DNA of 64,000 nucleotides from JAVVHH01 sp963848035 (GTDB lineage: Bacteria; Pseudomonadota; Alphaproteobacteria; Acetobacterales; Acetobacteraceae), in contig CAWKCD010000001.1 in NCBI GenBank assembly GCA_963848035.1, positions 1,364,001 through 1,428,000 of the forward strand, written 5' to 3'. Within the stretch, counting starts at the first letter, position 1, and the number at the start of each line of letters is the position of its first letter. The translations under genes were made by a program, and so were the position numbers. This document shows, in pieces, positions 41,697 through 50,668 of the stretch. The notes beneath the pieces were generated by a model that saw nothing but the letters and a program-made list of their open reading frames with translations, made no database searches and was not told where the DNA came from.

Positions 41697-42722
41697 ATGA
41701 AACGCTTGTTTACCGGCGCCGTGCTGCTCGGCGCGATTGCGGCATTTGCCGCCCCCGCTTGGGCACAGGGCTCCGGCTCGAAGACGATCGATGACATCAA
41801 GTCGCGCGGCCAACTGATCTGCGGCGTGTCGACCGGCGTGGCCGGCTTCTCGCTCCCGGACAGCAAAGGCGTGTGGCAGGGCATCGACGCCGATACGTGC
41901 CGCTCGGTCGCCGCCGCGATCCTCGGCGACGGCAACAAGATCCGCTTCGTCCCACTCACCACCACGAACCGGTTCACAGCCCTGCAATCCGGCGAAGTCG
42001 ACCTACTAGTTCGCTCGACGACGTGGACGCTCGGCCGTGAAGCCAATCTCGGCCTCGAATTCGCGGGCGTGAACTTCTACGACGGCACCGGCTTCCTGGT
42101 GAAGAACGCGCTCGGAGTGAAGTCGGTCAAGGAGCTGAGCGGCGCTACGGTGTGCGTGCAGCCCGGCACCAGCACGGAACTGGCGATCGCCGACTACTTC
42201 CGTCAGAACAACATGAAGTTTACGCCGATCCTGATCCAGGACCAGGCCGAGATCCAAAACACGTTCCTTTCCGGCCGGTGCGACTCCTACTCGACCGACA
42301 TGTCCGGGCTGGCCTCCTTCCGCTTCCAGCAGGGAGACAAAAAGGGCGACTTCACACTGCTGCCGGAAGTCATCAGCAAGGAACCGCTCGGCATGATGGT
42401 CCGCAAGGGCGACGACAAGTTCTTCGACCTGGTGCGCTGGACCTTCTTCGGGCTGCTGCAGGCCGAGGAGAGCGGCGTCGACTCCAAGAACGTCGACCAG
42501 ATGATGAGCTCGACCGACCCGACCATCCGCCGCCTGCTGGGCGCCGAGGGCGATCTCGGCAAGGCCCTAGGCGTGGACAACAAGTTCGTCGTCAACGCCG
42601 TCAAGTCGGTCGGTAATTTCAGCGAGATCTGGGAGCGTGACATCACGCCGCTCGGCATCCCGCGCGGCCAGAACGCGCTTTGGACCAAGGGCGGGCTGAT
42701 GTACCCGCCGCCGATGCGTTGA
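41697..42722 (+). CDS. aapJ: General L-amino-acid ABC transporter binding protein AapJ
   Basis: This periplasmic receptor belongs to the broad-range L-amino-acid importer known from Rhizobium. The 341-residue protein has a signal peptide (MKRLFTGAVLLGAIAAFAAP, cleavage after AWAQ) and the family start IDDIKSRGQLICGVSTGVAGFS. PDSKGVWQGIDADTCRSVAAA and VCVQPGTSTEL are also typical. Codons here are richer in C-ending forms than in neighbouring genes, as expected for a highly expressed protein. A terminator-like hairpin follows, and the rest of the operon comes after 150 nt. Confidence 0.96.
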   Translation: MKRLFTGAVLLGAIAAFAAPAWAQGSGSKTIDDIKSRGQLICGVSTGVAGFSLPDSKGVWQGIDADTCRSVAAAILGDGNKIRFVPLTTTNRFTALQSGEVDLLVRSTTWTLGREANLGLEFAGVNFYDGTGFLVKNALGVKSVKELSGATVCVQPGTSTELAIADYFRQNNMKFTPILIQDQAEIQNTFLSGRCDSYSTDMSGLASFRFQQGDKKGDFTLLPEVISKEPLGMMVRKGDDKFFDLVRWTFFGLLQAEESGVDSKNVDQMMSSTDPTIRRLLGAEGDLGKALGVDNKFVVNAVKSVGNFSEIWERDITPLGIPRGQNALWTKGGLMYPPPMR

Positions 42723-42730
42723 TTTTCAGA

Positions 42731-42770
42731 GGGCGGGGCGGGCGAAAGCCAGCCCCGCCCGATTTCGTTT
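42731..42770 (+). terminator. Hairpin/attenuator between aapJ and aapQ
   Basis: GGGCGGGGC (42731-42739) pairs with GCCCCGCCC (42752-42760), and a T-rich tail (GATTTCGTTTT) follows. Within an operon this can stop most transcripts after aapJ, giving much more binding protein than permease. Confidence 0.75.
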
Positions 42771-42872
42771 TACTGACGTTCTGCTTGTCCAAATTCCCTG
42801 CTGCAGTGCGCAATATGGTTGCAACATCGGCAGAAGCTGTCGCAGGCTCTCCCAAGAATTCATGAGTTTGCC

Positions 42873-44084
42873 ATGTCCGGTGCCGTGATCGACCCCCGTC
42901 TGACCCCTACACGTGCCGCACCGCGCCGACGAATGACGCTGTCCTGGTCGGACCCCAGCTTCCGCAACATCGTCTGGCAGGTCCTGATCATCGGCATCGT
43001 GGTGGCGATCGGGTGGTATCTGGTCTCCAACACGCAGCGAAATCTGGCGGAGCGGCACATCGCCACCGGGTTCGATTTCCTCGAGCGGCCGGCGCCGATC
43101 CCGATCGGCGAGACGCTGCTGTCCTATACGCCGTCAGTCAGCACCTATGGCCACGCGCTGCTGATCGGGCTGCTGAACACGCTGAAAGTGGCCGTGGTCG
43201 GCGTGATCCTCGCGACGCTGCTCGGCACCGTGATCGGCGTGGCGCGACTGTCACCGAACTGGCTGATCGCCAAACTTGCCGCCGTCTATGTCGAGGTGAT
43301 CCGCGACATCCCGGTGCTGCTGCAACTGTTCTTCTGGTACTCGTTGCTGCGCAACCTGCCGCCCCTGCAAAGCGCGCTGACGCCGATTCCGGGTGTGTTC
43401 CTGTCGAACCGCGGGGCGCAGATCCCGTGGCTGGATGGGGATGCCAGCTATCCGTGGTGCGCGCTCGCGTTCGCGGTAGGCGCGGTCGGCGCTTGGCTGT
43501 TGGGGAAGTGGGCGACAAAGCGGCAGGAGGCGACCGGGCTGCGACCGGTCACCTGGCCGCTGACCCTGGCGCTGCTGTTGCTGCCACCGCTGGCGGTATG
43601 GTTGGCCGCGGGCGCGCCGTTCCATCTCGAGATCCCGCAGCGGAGCCGCTTCAACTTCACCGGGGGCGCCGCGATCACGCCCGAGTATTTCGCGCTGACC
43701 TTGGGGCTGGTGATCTATACGGCGGCCTACATCGCCGAGATCGTGCGGTCCGGCATTCAGGCGGTGGCGATTGGCCAGTGGGAGGCCGCGGCCGCGCTGG
43801 GGCTCTACCGGACGCAGGTGCTGCGGCAGATCGTGCTGCCGCAGGCGCTGCGGGTAATCATCCCGCCGATGACGAGCCAATACCTGAACCTGACGAAAAA
43901 TAGTTCGCTGGCGGTCGCGATCGGCTTCCAGGACCTGGTGTCGATCGCGTCGACGACGCTGAACCAGACGGGGCAGCCGATCGAGGGGATCGCGCTGATC
44001 ATGGCGGCGTACCTGATCATCAGCCTTTCGATCAGCTTTTTCATGAACTGGTACAACGCGCGTATCGCGCTCGTGGGGCGCTGA
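42873..44084 (+). CDS. aapQ: General L-amino-acid ABC transporter permease AapQ
   Basis: This 403-residue inner-membrane permease is longer than ordinary amino-acid permeases, as is typical of AapQ, with an insertion between membrane segments. The N-terminal half has IVWQVLIIGIVVAIGWYLVS and IGLLNTLKVAVVGVILATLLG. The C-terminal EAA loop is GQWEAAAALGLYRTQVLRQIVLPQ. ATG 42873 (MSGAVIDPRL) is the best start; ATG 42862 is in another frame. Three nt separate it from aapM. Confidence 0.95.
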   Translation: MSGAVIDPRLTPTRAAPRRRMTLSWSDPSFRNIVWQVLIIGIVVAIGWYLVSNTQRNLAERHIATGFDFLERPAPIPIGETLLSYTPSVSTYGHALLIGLLNTLKVAVVGVILATLLGTVIGVARLSPNWLIAKLAAVYVEVIRDIPVLLQLFFWYSLLRNLPPLQSALTPIPGVFLSNRGAQIPWLDGDASYPWCALAFAVGAVGAWLLGKWATKRQEATGLRPVTWPLTLALLLLPPLAVWLAAGAPFHLEIPQRSRFNFTGGAAITPEYFALTLGLVIYTAAYIAEIVRSGIQAVAIGQWEAAAALGLYRTQVLRQIVLPQALRVIIPPMTSQYLNLTKNSSLAVAIGFQDLVSIASTTLNQTGQPIEGIALIMAAYLIISLSISFFMNWYNARIALVGR

Positions 44085-44087
44085 GCG

Positions 44088-45269
44088 ATGTCACACACGA
44101 CCGCAGAACTTTCCGAGCAGGCCGGCGACCCGGTCCCCTCGCTTGCAGGCATGGCGACCGCGCCGGTGGTTCGAGCGCCGCCGGGGCGGGTGGGGATGGG
44201 TCCGGCGGGATGGGCGCGGCAGAATCTGTTCGGGTCGATCCCGTCCTCCGTGCTGACGGTGATCCTGATCGTCTTGCTGGCCTACTGGGCGTTCCAGTTC
44301 GTGAACTGGGCACTCATCCATCCGGTCTGGTCGGTGCCGGTGAACGGCGAGCGGGCGGATACGTCGGCCTGCCGCAACGTCCAAGGGATCGGCGCGTGCT
44401 GGGCCGTGATCACCGAGAACTACCGGCTGATCCTGTTCGGCCGCTATCCTTATGAGGAGCAGTGGCGGCCCGCGATCGTCGTCCTGCTGTTCATCGGGCT
44501 GTATGCGGTGTCGGCGATGCGGCGGTTCTGGCGCAAGGAGCTGCTGCTGATCTGGATCGCGACGCTGACCGTCATCGGCGTGCTGATGTGGGGCGGTGTG
44601 TTCGGCATGGCGTTCGTGCGACAGGACAACTGGGGCGGCCTTCCGATCACGCTGATCCTGGCGACGTTCGGACTGGCGTTTGCCTTTCCGCTCGCAGTGT
44701 TGGTCGCGCTCGGGCGGCGCAGCACCGCGCTGCCGGCGGTGAAGGTTTTGTGCGTGGTGTATGTCGAGCTGATCCGCGGCGTGCCGTTGATCACGCTGCT
44801 GTTCATGGCCAGCGTGATGTTCCCGCTGTTCATGCCGCCCAACCTGAACCCGGACAAGCTGCTGCGCGCGCAGGTCGCGATCATCCTGTTCGCGGCGGCG
44901 TATCTGGCCGAGGTGGTCCGCGGCGGGCTGCAGGCGCTGCCGAAGGGCCAGTACGAGGCGGCCGATGCATTGGGGCTGAGCTACTGGAAGAAGACCGGGC
45001 TGATCATCCTGCCGCAGGCGTTGCGGCTGGTCATTCCGCCGCTGGTCAACACGTTCATCGGTTTCTTCAAGGACACGTCGCTGGTGCTGATCATCGGCAT
45101 CTTCGATTTGCTGCTGTCCGCGCAAGTCGTTCTCGGCAACGACGTGTGGCGGCCGTACAATACCGAAATCTATCTTGTGCTGGGCGCAATCTATTTCGTC
45201 TTCTGTTATGTGATGGCCCGCTACAGCCGCGGGCTCGAGCGCGAATTGAGCCGCAGCGTGCGGCGATGA
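44088..45269 (+). CDS. aapM: General L-amino-acid ABC transporter permease AapM
   Basis: This is the partner permease, 393 residues, again with the large AapM-type insertion (about residues 75-165). The C-terminal half carries VLCVVYVELIRGVPLITLLFM and the EAA loop GQYEAADALGLSYWKKTGLI, then DTSLVLIIGIFDLL. The N-terminal 50 residues are polar and proline/glycine-rich before the first span (SVLTVILIVLLAYWAFQFV). aapP follows after 13 nt. Confidence 0.95.
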   Translation: MSHTTAELSEQAGDPVPSLAGMATAPVVRAPPGRVGMGPAGWARQNLFGSIPSSVLTVILIVLLAYWAFQFVNWALIHPVWSVPVNGERADTSACRNVQGIGACWAVITENYRLILFGRYPYEEQWRPAIVVLLFIGLYAVSAMRRFWRKELLLIWIATLTVIGVLMWGGVFGMAFVRQDNWGGLPITLILATFGLAFAFPLAVLVALGRRSTALPAVKVLCVVYVELIRGVPLITLLFMASVMFPLFMPPNLNPDKLLRAQVAIILFAAAYLAEVVRGGLQALPKGQYEAADALGLSYWKKTGLIILPQALRLVIPPLVNTFIGFFKDTSLVLIIGIFDLLLSAQVVLGNDVWRPYNTEIYLVLGAIYFVFCYVMARYSRGLERELSRSVRR

Positions 45270-45282
45270 ACCGGAGGATTGC

Positions 45283-46068
45283 ATGAGTCAGGCCGCCATC
45301 ATGAGCCAGACGCAGGTCGCGCCGAACAGTCAGGCGGCGATCGTGCTCGACAAGGTCAACAAATGGTATGGTGCGATGCACGTGCTGCGCGACGTCAGCA
45401 TGACGGTCGGGCAGGGCGAGCGGGTCGTGGTGTGCGGACCTTCGGGTTCCGGCAAATCCACGATGATCCGCTGCATCAACCGGCTCGAAACCCACCAGGA
45501 AGGCCGTATCGTCGTGGACGGCACCGAGCTGACCGACGATACGCGCGCGCTGGATACGATCCGGCGCGAGGTCGGGATGGTATTCCAGAGCTTCAACTTG
45601 TTCCCGCACCTGACGATCCTCGAGAACTGCACGCTGGCGCCGATCTGGGTCCGCAAGATGCCGAAGGCAGAAGCCGAAGAGCTGGCTATGAGCTATCTGA
45701 CCCGTGTGAAGATCCCGGAGCAGGCCAAAAAATATCCGGGCCAACTCTCGGGCGGGCAGCAGCAACGGGTGGCGATCGCACGGGCGCTATGCATGCGTCC
45801 GAAGATCATGCTGTTCGACGAGCCGACCTCGGCGCTCGATCCGGAGATGATCAAGGAGGTGTTGGACACCATGATCGGCCTGGCCGAGGACGGCATGACC
45901 ATGGTCTGCGTGACGCACGAGATGGGCTTCGCGCGGCAGGTAGCGAACCGCGTGGTGTTCATGGACCGAGGTGAGATCGTGGAGGCGGGGCCGCCGACCG
46001 AGATGTTCGAGAATCCGCAGACGGACCGTCTCAAATTGTTCCTCAGCCAGATCCTTCGCGGACATTAG
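45283..46068 (+). CDS. aapP: General L-amino-acid ABC transporter ATPase AapP
   Basis: This 261-residue ATPase drives the Aap importer. It shows Walker A GPSGSGKST, signature LSGGQQQR, and Walker B IMLFDEPTSALDPEM. A GGAGG ribosome-binding site sits 6 nt ahead of ATG 45283. It ends the operon; a weak GCGTCGC/GCGACGC stem (46084-46104) without a T-run follows. Confidence 0.96.
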   Translation: MSQAAIMSQTQVAPNSQAAIVLDKVNKWYGAMHVLRDVSMTVGQGERVVVCGPSGSGKSTMIRCINRLETHQEGRIVVDGTELTDDTRALDTIRREVGMVFQSFNLFPHLTILENCTLAPIWVRKMPKAEAEELAMSYLTRVKIPEQAKKYPGQLSGGQQQRVAIARALCMRPKIMLFDEPTSALDPEMIKEVLDTMIGLAEDGMTMVCVTHEMGFARQVANRVVFMDRGEIVEAGPPTEMFENPQTDRLKLFLSQILRGH

Positions 46069-46184
46069 TAAGCCCGCCGCGCAGCGTCGCTAAGCGCGCG
46101 ACGCCTGTGATGCGGCGCAGCAACACGCGGAAAGAAGTGTGCTGTTAACGCACCGGCAACCTTTCGCTGTGATACTCTGTATGT

Positions 46185-47045
46185 ATGCGTTTCAGGCTGT
46201 TACTTGCCGCTTTAATTGCGGCAGCTCCGCTCTCCCGAGTTCAGGCAACTGAAGTTGCCGTCGGCGCGTCAGTCTCCGCCGATCAGTCGATCGATGTCGA
46301 ACGGCAAGTGGAGGTGCTCCGGCTGCGACAGGCACTCGAGCGCGAAGTCCGCTCAGCCGTTGCGCACGACCCCGTGCAGGACCATCGCTGGATCGAGCTT
46401 GCGCGGGCCGAGCTTTCCATTGCCCAGGAGACGATCGATCGGCCTCAGCTGATCGTCGTTGTCGATCGCAGCCAGGGTGTGCAGCAGCTCATGATCGTGC
46501 TCGCCACGCCGGGCGGGGATTGGCAGGTCATCGGCGGCAGCCGGGTCTCGACCGGGCAGAAGGGGCGGCCCGATCATTACGTCACCCCCCGCGGCGTCTT
46601 CCACATGACCGACGCGATCCTCGGCTATCGCGCCGAAGGCACGCTGAACGAGAACGGCATCCGCGGATTGGGCGCCAAGGGCATGCGGGTGTGGGATTTC
46701 GGCTGGCACGTGGCGATGAAGGGGTGGACGGAAGTCGCCGGGAAGCCGGACCGTATCCCGATCCGCCTGATGCTGCACGCGACGGATCCGGACAAGCTCG
46801 AGCAGCGGCTCGGACGGGCCGCGTCGCAAGGCTGCGTCCGGGTGCCCTCGACGATGAACCGCTTCCTGGACCGGCATGGTGTGCTGGATGCGGATTACGA
46901 GCGCGCTGCGACGACCGACATCAAGTTCCGCGCGCTGCTGCTGCCAGGTCGCGAGCCGAGCCCGCTGGCCGGCAACACGCTCGTGGTGGTGGATTCGTCG
47001 GAGCGGCCGACAACCGTGCGGGTCACGGCGCGCGTCGCGCCCTGA
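46185..47045 (+). CDS. L,D-transpeptidase family protein (YkuD domain)
   Basis: This exported 286-residue protein has an N-terminal signal (MRFRLLLAALIAAAPLSRVQ). The catalytic YkuD domain ends with the histidine of LMLHATDP and the cysteine motif SQGCVRVPS, the nucleophile being the cysteine in GCVR. Family members cross-link peptidoglycan or attach proteins to it in the periplasm. VTPRGVFHMTDAI is also typical. It stands alone, with its own upstream region of about 115 nt after aapP. Confidence 0.87.
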   Translation: MRFRLLLAALIAAAPLSRVQATEVAVGASVSADQSIDVERQVEVLRLRQALEREVRSAVAHDPVQDHRWIELARAELSIAQETIDRPQLIVVVDRSQGVQQLMIVLATPGGDWQVIGGSRVSTGQKGRPDHYVTPRGVFHMTDAILGYRAEGTLNENGIRGLGAKGMRVWDFGWHVAMKGWTEVAGKPDRIPIRLMLHATDPDKLEQRLGRAASQGCVRVPSTMNRFLDRHGVLDADYERAATTDIKFRALLLPGREPSPLAGNTLVVVDSSERPTTVRVTARVAP

Positions 47046-47054
47046 CCGGTTCGA

Positions 47055-47690
47055 TCAAGCTAGCGCGTTGAGCTTCAGGCTCATGCCGCCCCGCTGCGCG
47101 AGCGCACGGCGGGCCGCGTCGGCGCCGGCCGCATCGATCGCGCGGCAACAATTCTCGACGACGACGACGGCGTAACCAAGCTCGCGGGCATCCATCGCGG
47201 TGTAGTGGACGCAATAGTCGCGGGCCAACCCGGTGATGAACACGCGGCGGAAACCGCGCTCCTGCAGATAGCCGTGCAGGCCGGTCCGAGTGCGCCGGTC
47301 GTTCTCGCGAAAGCCGGAATAGCTGTCGATCTCCGGCTGGAATCCCTTGCGGATGACCATCTCGATCCGGCTCAAGTCGAGCGCCGGGTGGAACGCCGCA
47401 CCGGCACTCGCCTGAATGCAGTGATCCGGCCACAAGGTCTGCTCGCCATAAGCAAGCCGCATCGTGTCGAACGGGTTCTTGCCGGGATGCGCGCTCGCGA
47501 ACGAGGCGTGACCCGGCGGGTGCCAATCCTGCGTTGCGATCGCGTGCGAAAATCGATGCAGCAAATGATTGATCGGTGAGACGATCGTGTCGCCGTCGGG
47601 CACCGCCAGCGCGCCACCCGGCATGAAGTCGAGTTGGACATCGACGACCAGAAGAACGTCTGTGTCGGTGGGCGCACCGATCTGCGGCAT
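47055..47690 (-). CDS. pncA: Nicotinamidase-like cysteine hydrolase (PncA family)
   Basis: This enzyme hydrolyses nicotinamide to nicotinate and ammonia. The protein has 211 residues from ATG 47690. The catalytic triad is visible: Asp17 in LLVVDVQLDFMPGG, the lysine in VIRKGFQ, and the cysteine in GLARDYCVHYTAMDA. DWHPPGHASFASAH gives metal ligands. An earlier TTG at 47723 would overlap the upstream amidohydrolase gene as TTGA and is possible. It is the last gene of the ureide/triazine-like island, so it may act there on another amide. Confidence 0.85.
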   Translation of the reverse strand: MPQIGAPTDTDVLLVVDVQLDFMPGGALAVPDGDTIVSPINHLLHRFSHAIATQDWHPPGHASFASAHPGKNPFDTMRLAYGEQTLWPDHCIQASAGAAFHPALDLSRIEMVIRKGFQPEIDSYSGFRENDRRTRTGLHGYLQERGFRRVFITGLARDYCVHYTAMDARELGYAVVVVENCCRAIDAAGADAARRALAQRGGMSLKLNALA

Positions 47691-47719
47691 GGCCCAGTAT
47701 GCGCCGGCCACGCCGGAAT

Positions 47720-48937
47720 TCAACGATGCAGTATCGGCGCCGGGCGTTCGAAGGTCGGCCGGCCACGTTTGAAGCCCGCCACCGCCGGGGCGATCTCGGC
47801 GATGGCCTGGGCCGGGCTCTCGGCGTCGAGGATCACCAGGTCGGCCGGCGCGCCGACGACGATGCCGTAATCGTCATGGCGCATCACCTGCGCCGGGCCG
47901 GTCGTGATCAGGTCGAAGCAGGCCGACAATTCTTCGGTGGTGCCGAGTTGGGCGACGTTGGCGAACAGATTGGCGATCCGAACCAGCGAGCCGTCGCCAT
48001 AGGGGGTGAACGGGTTCAGGACGTTGTTGGTGGAGAGCGAGCAGACGACGCCCCGCTCCTGCAGCCGGTGCGCGGGCGCGACGCCGCGGGGCATGTTGGC
48101 CACCGCGCCGCGCCCCATCATGAACAGGTCGGTCGCCGGCAGCACCGCGACCGAGACGCCCGAGCCGGCGATAATGGCCGCGATCTCGTCGAAGCGGGCG
48201 GGTTCGAGCGTCGAGAGCTTGGTCATATGGCCGACCGCGACGCGGCCGCCCCAGCCGGTCCGCTCCGCGAGGCGGCACACTTCGAGGACATCGAGACCGT
48301 CGCCATCGAGCGCGTTGTCGAGATGGAAATCGATGTCGAGGCCGAAACGCTGCGCGAGCTCGAAGATGCGGTGGATCTGCGCGGCTGGGTCCCGGTCGAC
48401 GTAGGGGACGCCGCCGACGAGGTCGCAGCCGGCTTCCAGGGCTGCGACCAGCACGGCGTCGCAGCCGGGATCGTCGAGCAAGCCTTCCTGCGGGAAAGCG
48501 CAGAGTTCGAGATCAATCGCCCAGGCATAGTCGCGTTTCAACCGCAGCAGGGCGCGGACGCTGGTGAGGCCGACGCGCGGATCGACTTCGACATGGGTCC
48601 GCATGCGGGTGGTGCCATGCAGGATGCAGCGCTCGAGCGTCTCGCGCGCGCGATCGTAGACGTCCTCCTCGGTAAAGTCGCGCTTGGCCTGCGCGACCGA
48701 GCGGATCGCGTCGGACACGCTGGCGCCACAGGGACAGCGGTCCAGCAGGCGGGATTTGTCGAGATGGATGTGGGTCTCGATCAGCCCGGCGCAGACCAGT
48801 TTGCCCCGTGCGTCGTGGGACGGCGCGTCGGCGGACAGGTCAGGCCCGATGGCGGCGATCTTGCCCGAGGCGACGCCGATATCGACCGGCGCGGCGCCGC
48901 CAGCGAGGCGGACGTTGCGGATCAGCCGGTCGAACAT
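47720..48937 (-). CDS. CodA/AtzC-like amidohydrolase with altered active-site loop
   Basis: This 405-residue amidohydrolase resembles cytosine deaminase and isopropylammelide hydrolase. Metal-site motifs are HIHLDK (His56 and His58), RTHVEVDPRVGL, DFHLDNALDGDG and VGHMTKLS. In CodA the loop after the sixth strand carries the catalytic aspartate (DDVFDPWYPLG); here the matching loop reads NNVLNPFTPYG, so aspartates are replaced by asparagines. This may change the reaction from deamination to another ring or amide hydrolysis. It overlaps the permease start by one base and lies between transporter and amidase genes. Confidence 0.8.
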   Translation of the reverse strand: MFDRLIRNVRLAGGAAPVDIGVASGKIAAIGPDLSADAPSHDARGKLVCAGLIETHIHLDKSRLLDRCPCGASVSDAIRSVAQAKRDFTEEDVYDRARETLERCILHGTTRMRTHVEVDPRVGLTSVRALLRLKRDYAWAIDLELCAFPQEGLLDDPGCDAVLVAALEAGCDLVGGVPYVDRDPAAQIHRIFELAQRFGLDIDFHLDNALDGDGLDVLEVCRLAERTGWGGRVAVGHMTKLSTLEPARFDEIAAIIAGSGVSVAVLPATDLFMMGRGAVANMPRGVAPAHRLQERGVVCSLSTNNVLNPFTPYGDGSLVRIANLFANVAQLGTTEELSACFDLITTGPAQVMRHDDYGIVVGAPADLVILDAESPAQAIAEIAPAVAGFKRGRPTFERPAPILHR

Positions 48938-49752
48938 CAGCCGGCCGGCCGCAGCCTTCGGTGCAGCAGGGCGATCGCGGTCAGCGCGAGGCCGATCACC
49001 ACGAGCGAGAGGGCCGTCGTCGCGGTGCCGAGCGCGTAAAGCACCGGGGTGGTGACGTTGGTGGTCATGCCGAAAATCTCGAGCGGCAGCGTGTTGTCGC
49101 TTCCTGCGGTCAGCAGCGTGCGGGCAAACTCGTCCCAGGAGAGGGTCAGGCCGAACAGCGCAATGCCGATCACGCTCGGCAGGATGATCGGCAGCACGAC
49201 GTGGCGGAACGATTGTAGTTTGGTGGCGCCAAGATCGCGCGCGGCCTCCTCGAAACGAGGATCAAAGCGGTTGAACACGGCGAACATGATCAGGACGCCG
49301 AACGGCACCGTCCAGGTGAGCTGCGCGCCAAAGGCGGAGCTCCACCAATCCGTGTCGACACCGGATTGGCTGAACACGATCCCGACGCCGAGGCTGATCA
49401 GGATCGAGGGGACGATCAGGCTGACGAGGGTGAGCGTCAGCAGCAGCGACGAGAAGCGGAAGCGGCGGCGGAAGGCGAGGCCGGCGAGGACGGAGACGAC
49501 GACGGTGGTGGCCATGACCATCAGCGCGAGTCGGGCGGAGCGGCCGATCGCGCCCCAGAAATCGCCCACCGCCTGCTGCGCGAAGAGCTGACGGAACCAG
49601 TGCACGGACGCGCCGCGCATCGGAAAGGTGAGGCCGCCATCCGGTCCCTGGAAGGATAGAACGGCGATGGTCATGGTCGGGCCATACAGGAAGACGATGA
49701 ACAGCGCGAAGCCGAACCAGAGCAGCGTGCGGCGGAACGCAGCGCCCGACAT
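48937..49752 (-). CDS. ABC transporter permease, PotC-like
   Basis: This 271-residue inner-membrane permease is of the spermidine/putrescine type. It has about six spans, starting TLLWFGFALFIVFLYGPTMT. The EAA loop is DPRFEEAARDLGATKLQSFRHVVLP and TLSWDEFARTLLTAGSDNTLP follows, as in PotC proteins. Each end overlaps its neighbour by one base. Together with the upstream PotB-like gene and binding protein it forms an importer, but no ATPase gene accompanies them. Confidence 0.93.
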   Translation of the reverse strand: MSGAAFRRTLLWFGFALFIVFLYGPTMTIAVLSFQGPDGGLTFPMRGASVHWFRQLFAQQAVGDFWGAIGRSARLALMVMATTVVVSVLAGLAFRRRFRFSSLLLTLTLVSLIVPSILISLGVGIVFSQSGVDTDWWSSAFGAQLTWTVPFGVLIMFAVFNRFDPRFEEAARDLGATKLQSFRHVVLPIILPSVIGIALFGLTLSWDEFARTLLTAGSDNTLPLEIFGMTTNVTTPVLYALGTATTALSLVVIGLALTAIALLHRRLRPAG

Positions 49753-50612
49753 CAGAGCTCCTTGCGGATATCGACGATCCGCAAGATGGCGAAGATCAGC
49801 AGCAGCACCACGGCGAGCAGGATGACGGCGTTGGCGCAGGCGGCCGGGTACTGCATCAGCGAGATGCCGTTGGCGATCATCAGCCCGACCGATGCGCTCT
49901 GCCCGCCGCTCATCAGCCGGACGGTGGCGAAGTCGCCCATGACCAGGGTGATGACGAACACCGAGCCGATGGCGATGCCGGATTTGCTGAGCGGGATGAT
50001 CACCGTGCGGAGCACCTGGAACGGCCCAGCGCCGCCGTCGACGGCCGCTTCGATCAGGCGGCGGTCGATGCGCATCATCGTGTTGAAGATCGGCACCACC
50101 ATGAACAGCGTGTAGAGATGGACGAAGGCGAGCACGACCGCGAAGTCCGAGAACAGGAGGAACTCCAGCGGTCTGTCCACGAAGCCAAGCGAGAGCAACG
50201 CGCGGTTCAGCAGGCCCTCGCGGCCCAGGAACGGGACCCAGGCGATCATCCGGATGATGTTCGAGGTCAGGAACGGGATGGTGCAGACCAGGAACAGAAT
50301 GGTCTGCCAGAGCGCGCCGCTGACCAGGAAGGCGAGCACGTAGGCGACGAAGAAGCCGAGCACGAGTGTGATCGCCCAGACGATGGCGGCATAGCGCAGC
50401 GTGTTGAAATAGGTCCGCCAGGTGACCGGCGAGAATAATAGGTCGGCATAGTTCTGCAGCACGAAGCGCGGCAGGATGCGGACGCTGTCATAGTCGAGGA
50501 AGCTGACGATCACGATCGCCGCCAGCGGGACGACGACGAACGCGATCAAAAGCAGGGTCAGCGGCGCGACTTGGAAGAGGGTGATGAGGCCCGTCCGGTC
50601 GTGCGTGCGCAC
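49752..50612 (-). CDS. ABC transporter permease, PotB-like
   Basis: This partner permease has about 286 residues from GTG 50612. It has six spans beginning LITLFQVAPLTLLLIAFVVVP, the IRILPRFVLQNYADLLFSPVT periplasmic loop, and an EAA-type loop (MRIDRRLIEAAVDGGAGPFQV). A longer frame reaches 50693, but its extra residues (NPLPLAGEGRVR) are the translation of a palindromic repeat and overlap the binding-protein gene. I therefore place the start after the repeat, where GAGGG precedes GTG. The start is uncertain. Confidence 0.88.
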   Translation of the reverse strand: MRTHDRTGLITLFQVAPLTLLLIAFVVVPLAAIVIVSFLDYDSVRILPRFVLQNYADLLFSPVTWRTYFNTLRYAAIVWAITLVLGFFVAYVLAFLVSGALWQTILFLVCTIPFLTSNIIRMIAWVPFLGREGLLNRALLSLGFVDRPLEFLLFSDFAVVLAFVHLYTLFMVVPIFNTMMRIDRRLIEAAVDGGAGPFQVLRTVIIPLSKSGIAIGSVFVITLVMGDFATVRLMSGGQSASVGLMIANGISLMQYPAACANAVILLAVVLLLIFAILRIVDIRKEL

Positions 50613-50625
50613 CGCCCTCACCCTG

Positions 50626-50649
50626 CCCTCTCCCGCCAGCGGGAGAGGG
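50626..50649. repeat. REP-like perfect palindrome between binding-protein and permease genes
   Basis: CCCTCTCCCGC (50626-50636), a 2-nt centre, and GCGGGAGAGGG (50639-50649) form a perfect 11-bp stem. The CCCTCTCCC-GGGAGAGGG form is typical of dispersed intergenic repeats in GC-rich proteobacteria. It sits 20 nt after the binding-protein stop. No U-run follows on the minus strand. Confidence 0.8.
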
Positions 50650-50668
50650 TTCGTTTGGGCGGCGTTAC

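Noticed and set aside
46084..46104. Terminator after aapP
   Set aside because: A 7-bp stem exists but no T-run follows, so it is not listed as a terminator.
47699..49039. 446-codon open frame on the plus strand
   Set aside because: Antisense to the CodA-like amidohydrolase; no recognisable domain.
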